Shown here piece after piece: positions 41,360 to 50,323 of a stretch of DNA of 64,000 nt (the stretch's first letter is position 1; each line of letters begins with the position of its first letter). The DNA is from an uncultured Collinsella sp. (GTDB lineage: Bacteria; Actinomycetota; Coriobacteriia; Coriobacteriales; Coriobacteriaceae). A program made the position numbers and the translations under genes. Below the pieces are notes generated by a model. That model was not told the DNA's origin. It worked only from the letters and a program-made list of their open reading frames with translations, and ran no database searches. The DNA is taken from positions 62,001-126,000 of the forward strand of contig CATYVQ010000003.1 in NCBI GenBank assembly GCA_958413895.1, in the 5' to 3' direction.

Positions 41360-42574
41360 ATGGCCGATAAGATCCAGTGGGCGGGCAACACGATGCCCAA
41401 GAGCGATGACAAGCACTTGGGAATCATGAGCCTCGACCACGTGAAGAAGGCCCGCGCCTTCCACCAGTCGTTCCCTCAATATACCGTCACCCCGCTTGCC
41501 CGCCTGGACGGTCAGGCTGCGCGCTTGGGTCTGTCCAACCTGTGCGTTAAGGACGAGAGCTATCGCTTTGGCCTCAACGCCTTTAAGGTCCTGGGCGGAT
41601 CGTTTGCCATGGCCAACTACATTGCCGACGAGACCGGCAAGGACGTTGCCGAGTGCACCTTCGATTACCTGACCTCCGATCAGCTTGCCAAGGACTTTGG
41701 CCAGGCCACCTTCTTTACCGCTACCGACGGCAACCATGGCCGCGGCGTGGCATGGGCTGCCAACAAGCTGGGTCAGAAGGCCGTCGTGCACATGCCCAAG
41801 GGTTCCACCAAGCCCCGCTTCGACAACATCGCCGCTGAGGGCGCCACGGTGACCATCGAAGAGGTCAACTACGACGAGTGCGTGCGCATGGCCGCCGCCG
41901 AGGCCGACGCCTGCGAGCGCGGCGTCATCGTTCAGGACACCGCCTGGGAGGGCTACGAGAAGATCCCGTCTTGGATTATGGAGGGCTACGGCACCATGGC
42001 TTCCGAGGCTGCCGAGCAGCTGCGCGAGATGGCCATCAACCGCCCGACGCACGTCTTTGTCCAGGCCGGTGTAGGCTCGCTCGCCGGCGCCGTGGTGGGC
42101 TACTTCACCAACCTGTATCCCGATAACCCGCCCACCTTCGTCGTGGTTGAGTGCGCGCCTGCCGCCTGCCTGTACAAGGGCGCTGCCGCCGGCGACGGTG
42201 ACCCGCGCATCGTGGACGGCGACATGCCCTCCATCATGGCCGGTCTGTGCTGCGGTGAGCCCAACATCCTGGGCTGGGATATCCTGCGCAACCACGCCAC
42301 CGCCTTCGTGTCCTGCCCCGACTGGGTCACCGCTCGCGGCATGCGCACCCTGGGCGCTCCCGAGAAGGGCGACCCGCGCGTCATCTCCGGCGAGTCCGGC
42401 GCTGTGACCACCGGTCTGGTCGAGACTCTCATGCTCGATCCCGAGTACGCCGAGCTCAAGGAACTCATCGGCCTGGACAAGACGAGCTCCGTGCTCTGCT
42501 TCTCCACCGAGGGCGATACGGATCCCGACCAGTATCGCCGCATTGTTTGGGAAGGCGAATATCCCACTTGCTAA
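41360..42574 (+). CDS. ygeX: Diaminopropionate ammonia-lyase (YgeX)
   Basis: PLP enzyme converting 2,3-diaminopropionate to pyruvate and two ammonia through 2-aminoacrylate. 404 residues. The PLP lysine is K76 in RFGLNAFKVLGGSF; TDGNHGRGVAWAA, AGVGSLAGAVVGYF (phosphate loop) and CFSTEGDTDP follow. Start preceded by AAGGAGTTCACC. First gene of the ygeX-ygeY-ygeW-arcC group; divergent from the PAS regulator. Its aminoacrylate intermediate is the known substrate of RidA. Confidence 0.95.
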   Translation: MADKIQWAGNTMPKSDDKHLGIMSLDHVKKARAFHQSFPQYTVTPLARLDGQAARLGLSNLCVKDESYRFGLNAFKVLGGSFAMANYIADETGKDVAECTFDYLTSDQLAKDFGQATFFTATDGNHGRGVAWAANKLGQKAVVHMPKGSTKPRFDNIAAEGATVTIEEVNYDECVRMAAAEADACERGVIVQDTAWEGYEKIPSWIMEGYGTMASEAAEQLREMAINRPTHVFVQAGVGSLAGAVVGYFTNLYPDNPPTFVVVECAPAACLYKGAAAGDGDPRIVDGDMPSIMAGLCCGEPNILGWDILRNHATAFVSCPDWVTARGMRTLGAPEKGDPRVISGESGAVTTGLVETLMLDPEYAELKELIGLDKTSSVLCFSTEGDTDPDQYRRIVWEGEYPTC

Positions 42575-42648
42575 TCGTTGGGGCGGAGTAAATAGGTATC
42601 GCTCCGCCACCTCAAAGGTAGATTCCTTCGTTTGAAAGGTTATGAACA

Positions 42649-44034
42649 ATGGCTAAAGAACTCGATTTCGACGCTATCAAGGCTGCTGCTGAGTCTCATC
42701 GTGCTGATATGACTCGCTTCCTGCGCGCTATGATCTCCCATCCCTCTGAGTCCTGCGAGGAGGGTGAGGTTGTTGCTTGCATCAAGGCCGAGATGGAGAA
42801 CCTTGGCTATGACGAGGTCAAGGTCGACGGCCTGGGCAACGTTATGGGCTTTATGGGCGAGGGCGACAAGATCATCGCCATCGACTCCCACATCGACACC
42901 GTCGGCATCGGCAACATCGAGAACTGGGATGCCGATCCCTACGAGGGCTACGAGACCGATGAGATCATCTACGGCCGCGGCGGCTCCGACCAGGAGGGCG
43001 GCATGGCTTCTGCTACCTACGCTGCCAAGATGATGAAGGACATGGGCCTCATCCCCGAGGGCTACAAGATCATGGTCGTCGGCACCGTCCAGGAAGAGGA
43101 CTGCGACGGCATGTGCTGGCAGTACATCTACAACAAGGACGGCATTAAGCCCGAGTTCGTCATTTCCACCGAGCCCACCGACGGCGGCATCTACCGCGGT
43201 CACCGCGGCCGCATGGAGATCCGCGTCGACGTTCACGGCACCTCCTGCCACGGCTCCGCTCCCGACCGCGGCGACAACGCCATCTACAAGATGGCCGACA
43301 TCATCGCCGACGTCCGCGCCCTCAACAACAACGGCTGCGACGAGTCGACCGACATCAAGGGTCTCGTCAAGATGCTCGACCCCAAGTACAATCCCGAGCA
43401 CTTCGAGGATGCCCGCTTCCTGGGCCGCGGCACCTGCACCGTCAGCCAGATCTTCTACACCAGCCCCAGCCGTTGCGCCGTGGCCGACTCCTGCGCCATC
43501 TCCATCGACCGTCGCATGACCGCCGGTGAAACCTGGGAGTCCTGCCTGGACGAGATCCGCAACCTGCCGGCTGCCAAGAAGTACGGCGACGACGTGAAGG
43601 TCTCCATGTACATGTACGACCGTCCGTCCTGGACCGGCGAGGTCTACGAGACCGAGGCTTACTTCCCCACGTGGATCAACAAGGAGACCGCTCCGCACGT
43701 CAAGGCTCTCGTCGACGCCCACAAGGCCATGTTCGGTGACGAGCGCATCGGCTGCGAGCCCAGCATGGACAAGCGCACCGGTCGCCCGCTGTGCGACAAG
43801 TGGACCTTTTCCACGAACTGCGTTTCCATCCAGGGCCGCTACGGCATCCCCTGCGTGGGCTTTGGCCCGGGTGCCGAGTCTCAGGCTCACGCTCCCAACG
43901 AGGTCACCTACAAGGACGACCTGGTCACCGCTGCTGCCATGTACGTGGCTGCCCTGAACCTCTACGATCCGAGCAAGGCCGATGGCGACGCCACCGTGTT
44001 CCGCGCCGGTCTGACCAACAACAAGATTGATTAG
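42649..44034 (+). CDS. ygeY: YgeY-type M20 family hydrolase
   Basis: Zinc-dependent deacylase/peptidase of the ArgE/DapE family. 461 residues: metal ligands in AIDSHIDTVG (HxD), GRGGSDQEGG (Asp) and QEEDCDG (Glu-Glu), dimerisation domain around HGTSCHGSAP, and a last His in AESQAHAPNE. It is thought to release a diaminopropionate-type product from a purine-derived intermediate, but its substrate is not fixed by sequence. Codons are as biased as those of ribosomal genes, suggesting high expression. Confidence 0.92.
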   Translation: MAKELDFDAIKAAAESHRADMTRFLRAMISHPSESCEEGEVVACIKAEMENLGYDEVKVDGLGNVMGFMGEGDKIIAIDSHIDTVGIGNIENWDADPYEGYETDEIIYGRGGSDQEGGMASATYAAKMMKDMGLIPEGYKIMVVGTVQEEDCDGMCWQYIYNKDGIKPEFVISTEPTDGGIYRGHRGRMEIRVDVHGTSCHGSAPDRGDNAIYKMADIIADVRALNNNGCDESTDIKGLVKMLDPKYNPEHFEDARFLGRGTCTVSQIFYTSPSRCAVADSCAISIDRRMTAGETWESCLDEIRNLPAAKKYGDDVKVSMYMYDRPSWTGEVYETEAYFPTWINKETAPHVKALVDAHKAMFGDERIGCEPSMDKRTGRPLCDKWTFSTNCVSIQGRYGIPCVGFGPGAESQAHAPNEVTYKDDLVTAAAMYVAALNLYDPSKADGDATVFRAGLTNNKID

Positions 44035-44235
44035 TCCCATTCCTCGATTTTGTTGAGCCGGGGGCTGCTCGTGTCCCCGGCACCCCCTGTTGACTTGGGG
44101 CCCGCGGTCGTTATCTCCCATGCTTCCTCAACGGTGGCGGGTCCTCGTCATGGTGCTCTGCATGTTCTAGCCACACGCGCATGCCGGAGCACATCTACTC
44201 ATTGCGATCGTTTCATCTTTAGAAAGGACATTTCC

Positions 44236-45438
44236 ATGGACGCTAAGTTTACCGAGCTCGTCGAGCAGCTGAACGGCCTCGATTTTAAGGGTATGTACGG
44301 CAGCGACTTCCTGCACACCTGGGACAAGACTACCGATGAGCTCAAGGCTCTCTACATCGTCGCCGACGCCCTGCGCGAGCTGCGCGAGAACAACGTCTCG
44401 TCCAAGATCTTCGATTCGGGCCTGGCCGTCTCGCTGTTCCGCGACAACTCCACCCGTACGCGCTTCTCCTTCTCTAAGGCTGCCAACCTGCTCGGCCTTG
44501 AGCTGCAGGACCTGGACGAGAAGAAGTCCCAGATCGCTCACGGCGAGACCGTCCGCGAGACCGCTACCATGATCTCCTTCATGGCCGACGTCATCGGCAT
44601 CCGCGACGACATGTACATCGGCAAGGGCGACGCCTACATGGCTGAGGTCTCCGAGTCTGTCCAGCAGGCTTACGAGGATGGCGTTCTGGATCACCGTCCC
44701 ACGCTCATCTCCCTGCAGTCCGACTCCGATCACCCCACGCAGTCCTCTGCCGACATGCTCTACCTTATCAACGAGTTTGGCGGCCTCGAGAACCTCAAGG
44801 GCAAGAAGGTTGCCGTCACCTGGGCCTATTCGCCCTCTTACGGCAAGCCGCTGTCCTGCCCGCAGTCGCTGATCAGCCTGCTGCCCCGCTTTGGCATGGA
44901 CGTCACCCTGGCTCACCCCGAGGGCTACGACCTCATGCCCGAGGTCGTCGAGCGCGCCAAGGGCTATGCCGCCGAGTCCGGCACCACCTTTAAGCAGGTC
45001 AACACCATGGCCGAGGCCTTCGAGGGCGCCGACATCGTGATCCCCAAGAGCTGGGCTCCGTTTGCCGCCATGGAGAAGCGTACCAACCTGTACGCCGAGG
45101 GCGACGACGCCGGTATCGCTGCGCTCGAGAAGGAGCTGCTCGCTCAGAACGCTACGCATCAGGATTGGTGCTCCACGACAGAGCTCATGGAGAAGACCGC
45201 CAACGGCCAGGACACCATCTTTATGCACCCGCTGCCCGCCGACATCTCCGGTGTCTCCTGCGAGCACGGCGAGGTCAACGCCGACGTCTTCGACATGCAC
45301 CGCGTGGGCATGTACAAGGAGGCCAGCTACAAGCCGTACGCCATCGCAGCCATGATGTTCCTGCAGAAGGTTGCCGATCCCGCCGCTACCCTCAAGGCCC
45401 TCGACGAGCGCAACACCGCCCGTTGGTTCCAGGCCTAA
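44236..45438 (+). CDS. ygeW: YgeW-type knotted carbamoyltransferase
   Basis: Aspartate/ornithine carbamoyltransferase fold; in this locus it is expected to work in the phosphorolytic direction, giving carbamoyl phosphate from a ureido compound. 400 residues: carbamoyl-phosphate motif STRTR at residues 72-76 (RDNSTRTRFSF), long inserts including QSDSDHPTQSSADM, and MHPLPADISG. ATG 44236 follows AGAAAGGAC; the frame is open 62 codons upstream without similarity. The 201-base gap before it contains a GCCGGGG/CCCCGGC hairpin (44057-44081). Confidence 0.92.
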   Translation: MDAKFTELVEQLNGLDFKGMYGSDFLHTWDKTTDELKALYIVADALRELRENNVSSKIFDSGLAVSLFRDNSTRTRFSFSKAANLLGLELQDLDEKKSQIAHGETVRETATMISFMADVIGIRDDMYIGKGDAYMAEVSESVQQAYEDGVLDHRPTLISLQSDSDHPTQSSADMLYLINEFGGLENLKGKKVAVTWAYSPSYGKPLSCPQSLISLLPRFGMDVTLAHPEGYDLMPEVVERAKGYAAESGTTFKQVNTMAEAFEGADIVIPKSWAPFAAMEKRTNLYAEGDDAGIAALEKELLAQNATHQDWCSTTELMEKTANGQDTIFMHPLPADISGVSCEHGEVNADVFDMHRVGMYKEASYKPYAIAAMMFLQKVADPAATLKALDERNTARWFQA

Positions 45439-45452
45439 AGCTGGGCTGAGAA

Positions 45453-46403
45453 ATGGCTAAGCGTATCGTTGTCGCCCTGGGCGGAAACGCCCTCGGCGCC
45501 AACCTTCCCGAGCAGATGGAGGCCGTCAAGACGACTTCCAAGGCTATCGTCGACCTGATCGAGGAGGGCAACGAGGTCGTCGTCGTGCATGGCAACGGTC
45601 CCCAGGTGGGCATGATCGCCAACGCGATGGCTGAGCTCACGCGCTCTAATCCTCAGAAGTACGTTCCCTGCCCCTTGTCCGTTTGCGGCGCCATGAGCCA
45701 GGGCTACATTGGCTATGACCTGCAAAATGCGCTGCGCGAGGAAATGCTCGACCGCAATATCGACAAGGGTGTCGCCACCGTGCTCACCCAGGTCGAGGTT
45801 GCGGCAGACGACCCGGCCTTTGCCGACCCGGTCAAGCCGATTGGTCCGTGGATGAGCGAGACCGAGGCCAAGGAGCTGGAGGCCGACCGCGGCTACCAGT
45901 TCATCCACGACGAGAAGCAGGGCTTCCGTCGCGTGGTTGCCTCGCCCAAGCCCGTGAACATCGTCGAGCTCGACACCATTAAGTCGCTCGTCGAGTCCAA
46001 CCATGTGGTGATCTCCTGCGGCGGCGGTGGCATTCCCGTCACCAAGGCCCAGGGCAACCACCTTAAGGGCGCTGCCGCCGTCATCGATAAGGACTTTGCG
46101 GCCGAGAAGCTCGCCGAGCAGCTCGATGCCGATGCCCTGGTTATCCTGACGGCCGTGGAGAAGGTTGCCATTGGCTTTGGCACCGACCACGAGCAGTGGC
46201 TCGACACGCTGACCGCGGCTGACGTAAAGCGTCTGTCCGAGGCCAACGAGTTCGGTCGCGGCTCCATGCTGCCCAAGGTTCAGGCCGCCTCGACGTTTGC
46301 CGAGAGCAAGCCGGGCCGCACGGCGCTCATCACACTGCTCGAGAAGGCGCGCGATGGCCTTGCCGGCAAGACCGGTACCACGTTTACCGGCGACGCTGAG
46401 TAG
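45453..46403 (+). CDS. arcC: Carbamate kinase
   Basis: Makes ATP, ammonia and CO2 from carbamoyl phosphate and ADP; the energy-yielding end of the pathway. 316 residues: VVALGGNALG, VVHGNGPQVG, YIGYDLQNAL, CGGGGIPV and ILTAVEKVAIGFG. It follows ygeW by 14 bases, which makes the flow of carbamoyl phosphate from YgeW to this kinase the obvious coupling. Cytosolic. Confidence 0.96.
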   Translation: MAKRIVVALGGNALGANLPEQMEAVKTTSKAIVDLIEEGNEVVVVHGNGPQVGMIANAMAELTRSNPQKYVPCPLSVCGAMSQGYIGYDLQNALREEMLDRNIDKGVATVLTQVEVAADDPAFADPVKPIGPWMSETEAKELEADRGYQFIHDEKQGFRRVVASPKPVNIVELDTIKSLVESNHVVISCGGGGIPVTKAQGNHLKGAAAVIDKDFAAEKLAEQLDADALVILTAVEKVAIGFGTDHEQWLDTLTAADVKRLSEANEFGRGSMLPKVQAASTFAESKPGRTALITLLEKARDGLAGKTGTTFTGDAE

Positions 46404-46421
46404 GCATATCTGCACCATTGA

Positions 46422-46455
46422 GGAGGGTGCCCTGCGTCGCGGGGTGCCCTCCTTT
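46422..46455 (+). terminator. Likely terminator after carbamate kinase
   Basis: GGAGGG (46422) and CCCTCC (46447), with an inner GCCC/GGGG part, are followed by TTTG. Stem good, T run short; it may only reduce transcription into the mocA-like gene. Confidence 0.6.
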
Positions 46456-46581
46456 GTGCTATGGAGAGCCAAGGGGCGTTCGCTGGAAAAACGAGCGCAT
46501 ACCTGTTCCGACGGAGTGCGAGCTTGGTATGGTGGGTATAGCAACTATGGTGTCCAAGGCAGCCAGGGGAGGTTTGCGGAG

Positions 46582-47196
46582 ATGAAACTTGGATGCGTCA
46601 TTATGGCTTCGGGCGAGGGCAAGCGGTTTGGCTCTAACAAGATGCTTGCCGATATCTATGGCGAGCCGCTGATTGCCCGGACCATCGATTCGGTTCCCCG
46701 GGGCTTTGACGTCGTGGTTTCGACGCGTTGGCCCGAGGTCGCTCAGATTTGCGAGGACAAGCATTGCCCGTGCGTGCTGCACGATGGCGAGCTGCGCAGC
46801 GAAAGCGTCCGTGCGGGCCTTTCGTGGGGAGTCGAACGCAACTGGAAAGGTTGCCTCTTTTTGCCGGGCGACCAGCCGCTCGTGAGTTCGGATTCTTTTG
46901 AGGCTATGGTTCGTGCATTTGACGAGCGTGGCCGCAAGCATCCGGTGCGTCTTGCGTGCAACGGTGAGCCTTCGAGCCCGGTGCTCTTTCCGGCGGAACT
47001 ATTCGATGCGCTTATGTGTCTTGAGGGCAAGGACGGCGGCGGTTCGATCCTCAAGGGCCGTACCGATGTGGTGTTGGTCGAGGCGCGTGCCTACGAGCTG
47101 TGGGACGTCGATACCGTCAAGGGACAGCGACGCATAACGGAGCATATTGCCGCCTGCTCGTATTTTGATCGCGTGGCCAACTGCATCAATCAATAA
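46582..47196 (+). CDS. MocA/YgfJ-like molybdenum cofactor nucleotidyltransferase
   Basis: Transfers a nucleotide (CTP in MocA) to molybdopterin for hydroxylase-type enzymes. 204 residues: nucleotide loop MASGEGKRFGSNKML, FLPGDQPLVSSDSFE with the metal-binding Asp, and NGEPSSPVLFP. Related to E. coli YgfJ of the same selenium-dependent hydroxylase system. GGGGAGGTTTGCG precedes ATG 46582. hyuA follows after 9 bases. Confidence 0.88.
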   Translation: MKLGCVIMASGEGKRFGSNKMLADIYGEPLIARTIDSVPRGFDVVVSTRWPEVAQICEDKHCPCVLHDGELRSESVRAGLSWGVERNWKGCLFLPGDQPLVSSDSFEAMVRAFDERGRKHPVRLACNGEPSSPVLFPAELFDALMCLEGKDGGGSILKGRTDVVLVEARAYELWDVDTVKGQRRITEHIAACSYFDRVANCINQ

Positions 47197-47205
47197 GGAG
47201 CAATT

Positions 47206-48573
47206 ATGATCATCATCAAAAACGGCGCGCTCGTGACGCCCCAGGGGCTTCGCCGCGCCGATCTTGCCATGGAGGGCGACAAGATTGTGCGGATCGCCGC
47301 AGCGATTGAGCCGGGCGCCGACGATACCGTCGAGGACGCCGCGGGCTGCTGGGTGTTTCCCGGCTTTATCGACGGCCACACGCACATGCAGTGCTGGACT
47401 GGCATGGATTGGACAGCCGATAGCTTTGAGACCGGCACGCGCGCGGCTGCCTGCGGCGGCACGACGACCATTGTGGACTACGCGACGGCCGATCGCGGCG
47501 TGACCATGCCCGATGCCTTGGCCGAGTGGCATCGCCGCGCCGACGGAACCTGCACGGCCAACTACGCTTTTCATATGGCACTCGCCGAGTGGAATGAGCG
47601 CAACCGCGCCGATCTTTCGGCCATGCGCGAGGCGGGCGTATCGTCGTTTAAGACCTACTTTGCCTACGATCATTTGCGCCTGGACGATGCCGAGACGCTC
47701 GAGGTGCTCGAGGAGCTCAAGCGTATTGGCGGCATACTGTGCGTGCATTGCGAGAACGGTACGCTGGTGAATGAGCTGCAGAAGCGCGTGTACGAGCAGG
47801 GGATTCATGGGCCCGAGGGGCATGCGCTCAGCCGCCCGGACGTGTGTGAGGCCGAAGCCGTGAGCCGCCTGCTGTATCTGGCGCACCTGGCCGGGGACGC
47901 TCCGGTCAACGTGGTGCACCTTTCGACCAAGCTGGGGCTCGAGGCCATTCGCGCTGCCAAAGCGCGCGGGCAGAAGGATATCTATGTCGAGACCTGCCCC
48001 CAGTATCTGATGCTCGACGACACCTGTTATCTGGAGCAGGGCGAGGACGGCTTTGCGGGCGCCAAGTATGTGATGAGCCCGCCGCTGCGCCATGCCGGTG
48101 ACCGTGCCGCGCTGCGCGAGGCGCTTGTGGCCGGCGAGATCGATACGATTGCGACCGACCACTGCAGCTTTAACCTGCACGGGCAAAAGGACCGCGGGCG
48201 CGACGATTTCCGCGCGATTCCCAACGGCGGGCCCGGCGTGGAGCATCGTCCCGTCGCGATTGCCACGAGCTTTGAGGGACAGCTGGGTCCCGAGGATCTG
48301 TGCCGCTTGATGAGCGAGAACCCGGCGCGCGTTTTTGGCATGTATCCACGCAAGGGCTGTCTTGCCGAGGGTGCCGATGCCGACGTGTGCGTGTGGGGTC
48401 CCCAGGCGCGCTGGACCATTCGCGCCGCGACACAGCATCAGGCTGTGGACTACACGCCGCTCGAAGGCTTTGAGGCACATGGCCGCGCCAAGGCCGTGTT
48501 TGTGAACGGCGTGCTGGCGGCACGCGACGGCGAGCCTACCGGAGCCCAGCCCGGTCGCTACGTGCCCCGCTAG
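47206..48573 (+). CDS. hyuA: D-hydantoinase/dihydropyrimidinase-type amidohydrolase
   Basis: Opens cyclic ureides; in the locus it probably acts on a hydantoin-like product of purine breakdown. 455 residues. Binuclear-metal ligands H58xH60 (DGHTHMQ), the carboxylated lysine K149 (SSFKTYFAYD), H181 (VHCENG), the His in VVHLSTKLG and the Asp in ATDHCSFN. E. coli carries the homologue next to ygeW/ygeX (ygeZ, hyuA). AAGGAGCAATT precedes the ATG. Confidence 0.94.
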   Translation: MIIIKNGALVTPQGLRRADLAMEGDKIVRIAAAIEPGADDTVEDAAGCWVFPGFIDGHTHMQCWTGMDWTADSFETGTRAAACGGTTTIVDYATADRGVTMPDALAEWHRRADGTCTANYAFHMALAEWNERNRADLSAMREAGVSSFKTYFAYDHLRLDDAETLEVLEELKRIGGILCVHCENGTLVNELQKRVYEQGIHGPEGHALSRPDVCEAEAVSRLLYLAHLAGDAPVNVVHLSTKLGLEAIRAAKARGQKDIYVETCPQYLMLDDTCYLEQGEDGFAGAKYVMSPPLRHAGDRAALREALVAGEIDTIATDHCSFNLHGQKDRGRDDFRAIPNGGPGVEHRPVAIATSFEGQLGPEDLCRLMSENPARVFGMYPRKGCLAEGADADVCVWGPQARWTIRAATQHQAVDYTPLEGFEAHGRAKAVFVNGVLAARDGEPTGAQPGRYVPR

Positions 48574-48599
48574 CAGCAAAGATGCCGTGTCCCCTCCGC

Positions 48600-48666
48600 A
48601 GTTGCGGTGAAATACGGACTGTTTGCGGCCGTCAGGCGGCCAAACAGTCCGTATTTCACCGCAACT
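48600..48666. repeat. Palindrome family copy 1, perfect 26-bp arms
   Basis: AGTTGCGGTGAAATACGG...CTGTTTG (48600-48625) is exactly reversed at 48641-48666, around a 15-base GC-rich loop. It lies between convergent hyuA and yqeC. A second copy is at 51385. It may serve as a bidirectional terminator for both genes. Confidence 0.9.
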
Positions 48667-48682
48667 GACGAGATGGGGCCGG

Positions 48683-49417
48683 CTACTTGAGGCTGGTGGC
48701 GATGAGGGGGCGGTTGAGGGCTGCCTCGAAGCGATCTGCCATCGTGGGGTCGCTGAGCGTGTCGACTTGGTTGAGCATGATGCGGGCATTGTTGAGGTTC
48801 AGCATCCGCATCTCGGCATTGAGCACCTGGGCGACGCGCTCGGGCGTGGCGATGTCGGTGAGCTCGCAGCCGCAACGCTCGCAAAAGAGCTCGGGGCGGT
48901 GGACGGCTTCGTTGATGGGCTTGCTGAGTCCCGAGGCGCCGACGAGCCAGATGACGTTGGCCGTGCCGGAGGGAATTACCGGCTCCCAGGCGGCATGCGC
49001 CTTGAGCGGGAGTCGCTTGCTGCCATCTGCCTCGGCCAATACATAGTCAAAGCGCTGCGCCAGCTCGTTGAGCGGCTCAACGGGGGCGGAGAGCTTGCCT
49101 GTCTCCGGGCCCAAAACACCCGCCTGGCAGATACTTCCGCGGTTCATGCCCGCGCATGCCTCGCAGGTGCAGCCGGGAACATGCAGGGCCCCCGGCTTCC
49201 AAGGCGCGGCGTCCAGGCGACGATTCGACCCGTCCCATGGTGCGCCGGCGACGGGAAACATGTGCGTGGTGGTACAGAGAAGCACCCTGCCGCCGGCGCG
49301 CATGAGCTCGAGACCCAACGCACGCAGCAATGTCGACTTGCCGCCACTGCCGATAATTGCGGTAATGCCCGGCTCGATCTTGAGCGCGGAGGCAAGGTTT
49401 CCGCTCGTCGTTTCCAT
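48683..49417 (-). CDS. yqeC: Selenium-dependent hydroxylase accessory protein YqeC
   Basis: 244 residues. P-loop IIGSGGKSTLLRALG (GSGGKST at 23-29), TTTHMFP, the Asp of AEADGSKRLPLK, and WLVGASGLSKPINEAVHRP. Cys pairs in CTCEACAGMN and CERCGCE could bind a metal. YqeC occurs with YqeB only in genomes having selenium-dependent Mo-hydroxylases; its biochemical step is not known. Divergent from yqeB, convergent with hyuA. Confidence 0.9.
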   Translation of the reverse strand: METTSGNLASALKIEPGITAIIGSGGKSTLLRALGLELMRAGGRVLLCTTTHMFPVAGAPWDGSNRRLDAAPWKPGALHVPGCTCEACAGMNRGSICQAGVLGPETGKLSAPVEPLNELAQRFDYVLAEADGSKRLPLKAHAAWEPVIPSGTANVIWLVGASGLSKPINEAVHRPELFCERCGCELTDIATPERVAQVLNAEMRMLNLNNARIMLNQVDTLSDPTMADRFEAALNRPLIATSLK

Positions 49418-49430
49418 CTGTTCACCGCCG

Positions 49431-49456
49431 TATAATACTGTGATAATAAATAATCA
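49431..49456. promoter_or_regulatory. AT-rich divergent promoter region of yqeC and yqeB
   Basis: TATAAT at 49431-49436 (plus) overlaps TATTAT on the minus strand; GATAAT/TAATCA at 49442-49454 forms a weak inverted repeat TGATAAT..ATAATCA that loosely resembles a Fur hexamer array. Direction and regulator not certain. Confidence 0.4.
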
Positions 49457-49519
49457 TCAGAGTAGCGGTCGAACCGCTTTTGCTCTGCTCAAACCGTAGC
49501 ACAGGGAGGTGCCCCGGGA

Positions 49520-50314
49520 ATGCTCGTTTATGTTCGCGGCGCCGGCGATATCGCCACGGGCGTCGCCGCTCGCTTGGTGCGCGCCGGCGTGTCGGTCGTT
49601 ATGGCCGATATCGCGGTTCCCACGTGCATCCGCCGCACGATCAGTTTTTGCGAGGCCATTCGTCTGGGCGAGGTCGAGGTCGAGGGTATTCGCGCTCGCT
49701 TGGCACAGACGCCGGCAGAGGCACTTGCGATTACCGAGGCCGGAGACGTCGCCGTTGTGGTGGACCCCCAGGCCAAGATGCTCGGCGAGCTGAAACCCGC
49801 TGCCGTGGTCGACGCGATTCTGGCTAAGCGCAACTTGGGCACCACGCGCGACATGGCGCCTGCCGTCATCGCCGTGGGGCCGGGCTTTACCGCGCCGGTT
49901 GACTGCGATGCCGTGGTCGAGACCATGCGCGGGCATTTTCTCGGCCGTGTCATTACCCAAGGTTCGCCCCAGCCCAACACGGGCGTGCCAGGCATTATCG
50001 CCGGCTATGGTAAAGAGCGCGTTATCCACAGCCCCGCCGCCGGCGTGTTTCGGTCCGACCGCGCAATCGGCGACATCGTGAGCGCCGGAGACGTGATTGG
50101 CTATGCGGGCGATACGCCCATGTGCACGCAGATCGATGGCTGTCTGCGCGGGCTTTTGGCGAACGGCGTGCAGGTGACTGAGGGCTTTAAATGCGCCGAT
50201 GTCGATCCGCGCGGCGATGCCAGCTATATCAACTACATTTCGGACAAGGCGACGTCGGTCGGCGGCGGCGTGCTCGAGGCACTCGCTATGCTCACCGGTG
50301 TATTCCAGGGATAG
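49520..50314 (+). CDS. yqeB: Selenium-dependent molybdenum hydroxylase protein YqeB
   Basis: 264 residues. An N-terminal Rossmann-like stretch (VYVRGAGDIATGVAARLVRA), then a middle with IAVGPGFTAPVDCDAVVETM, GHFLGRVI and NTGVPG, and a C-terminal INYISDKATSVGGGVLEA. The family is a genomic marker of the selenium-dependent Mo-hydroxylase trait together with selD and yqeC; its reaction is unknown. AGGGAGGTG precedes the ATG. Confidence 0.92.
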   Translation: MLVYVRGAGDIATGVAARLVRAGVSVVMADIAVPTCIRRTISFCEAIRLGEVEVEGIRARLAQTPAEALAITEAGDVAVVVDPQAKMLGELKPAAVVDAILAKRNLGTTRDMAPAVIAVGPGFTAPVDCDAVVETMRGHFLGRVITQGSPQPNTGVPGIIAGYGKERVIHSPAAGVFRSDRAIGDIVSAGDVIGYAGDTPMCTQIDGCLRGLLANGVQVTEGFKCADVDPRGDASYINYISDKATSVGGGVLEALAMLTGVFQG

Positions 50315-50323
50315 GAAATTGCA

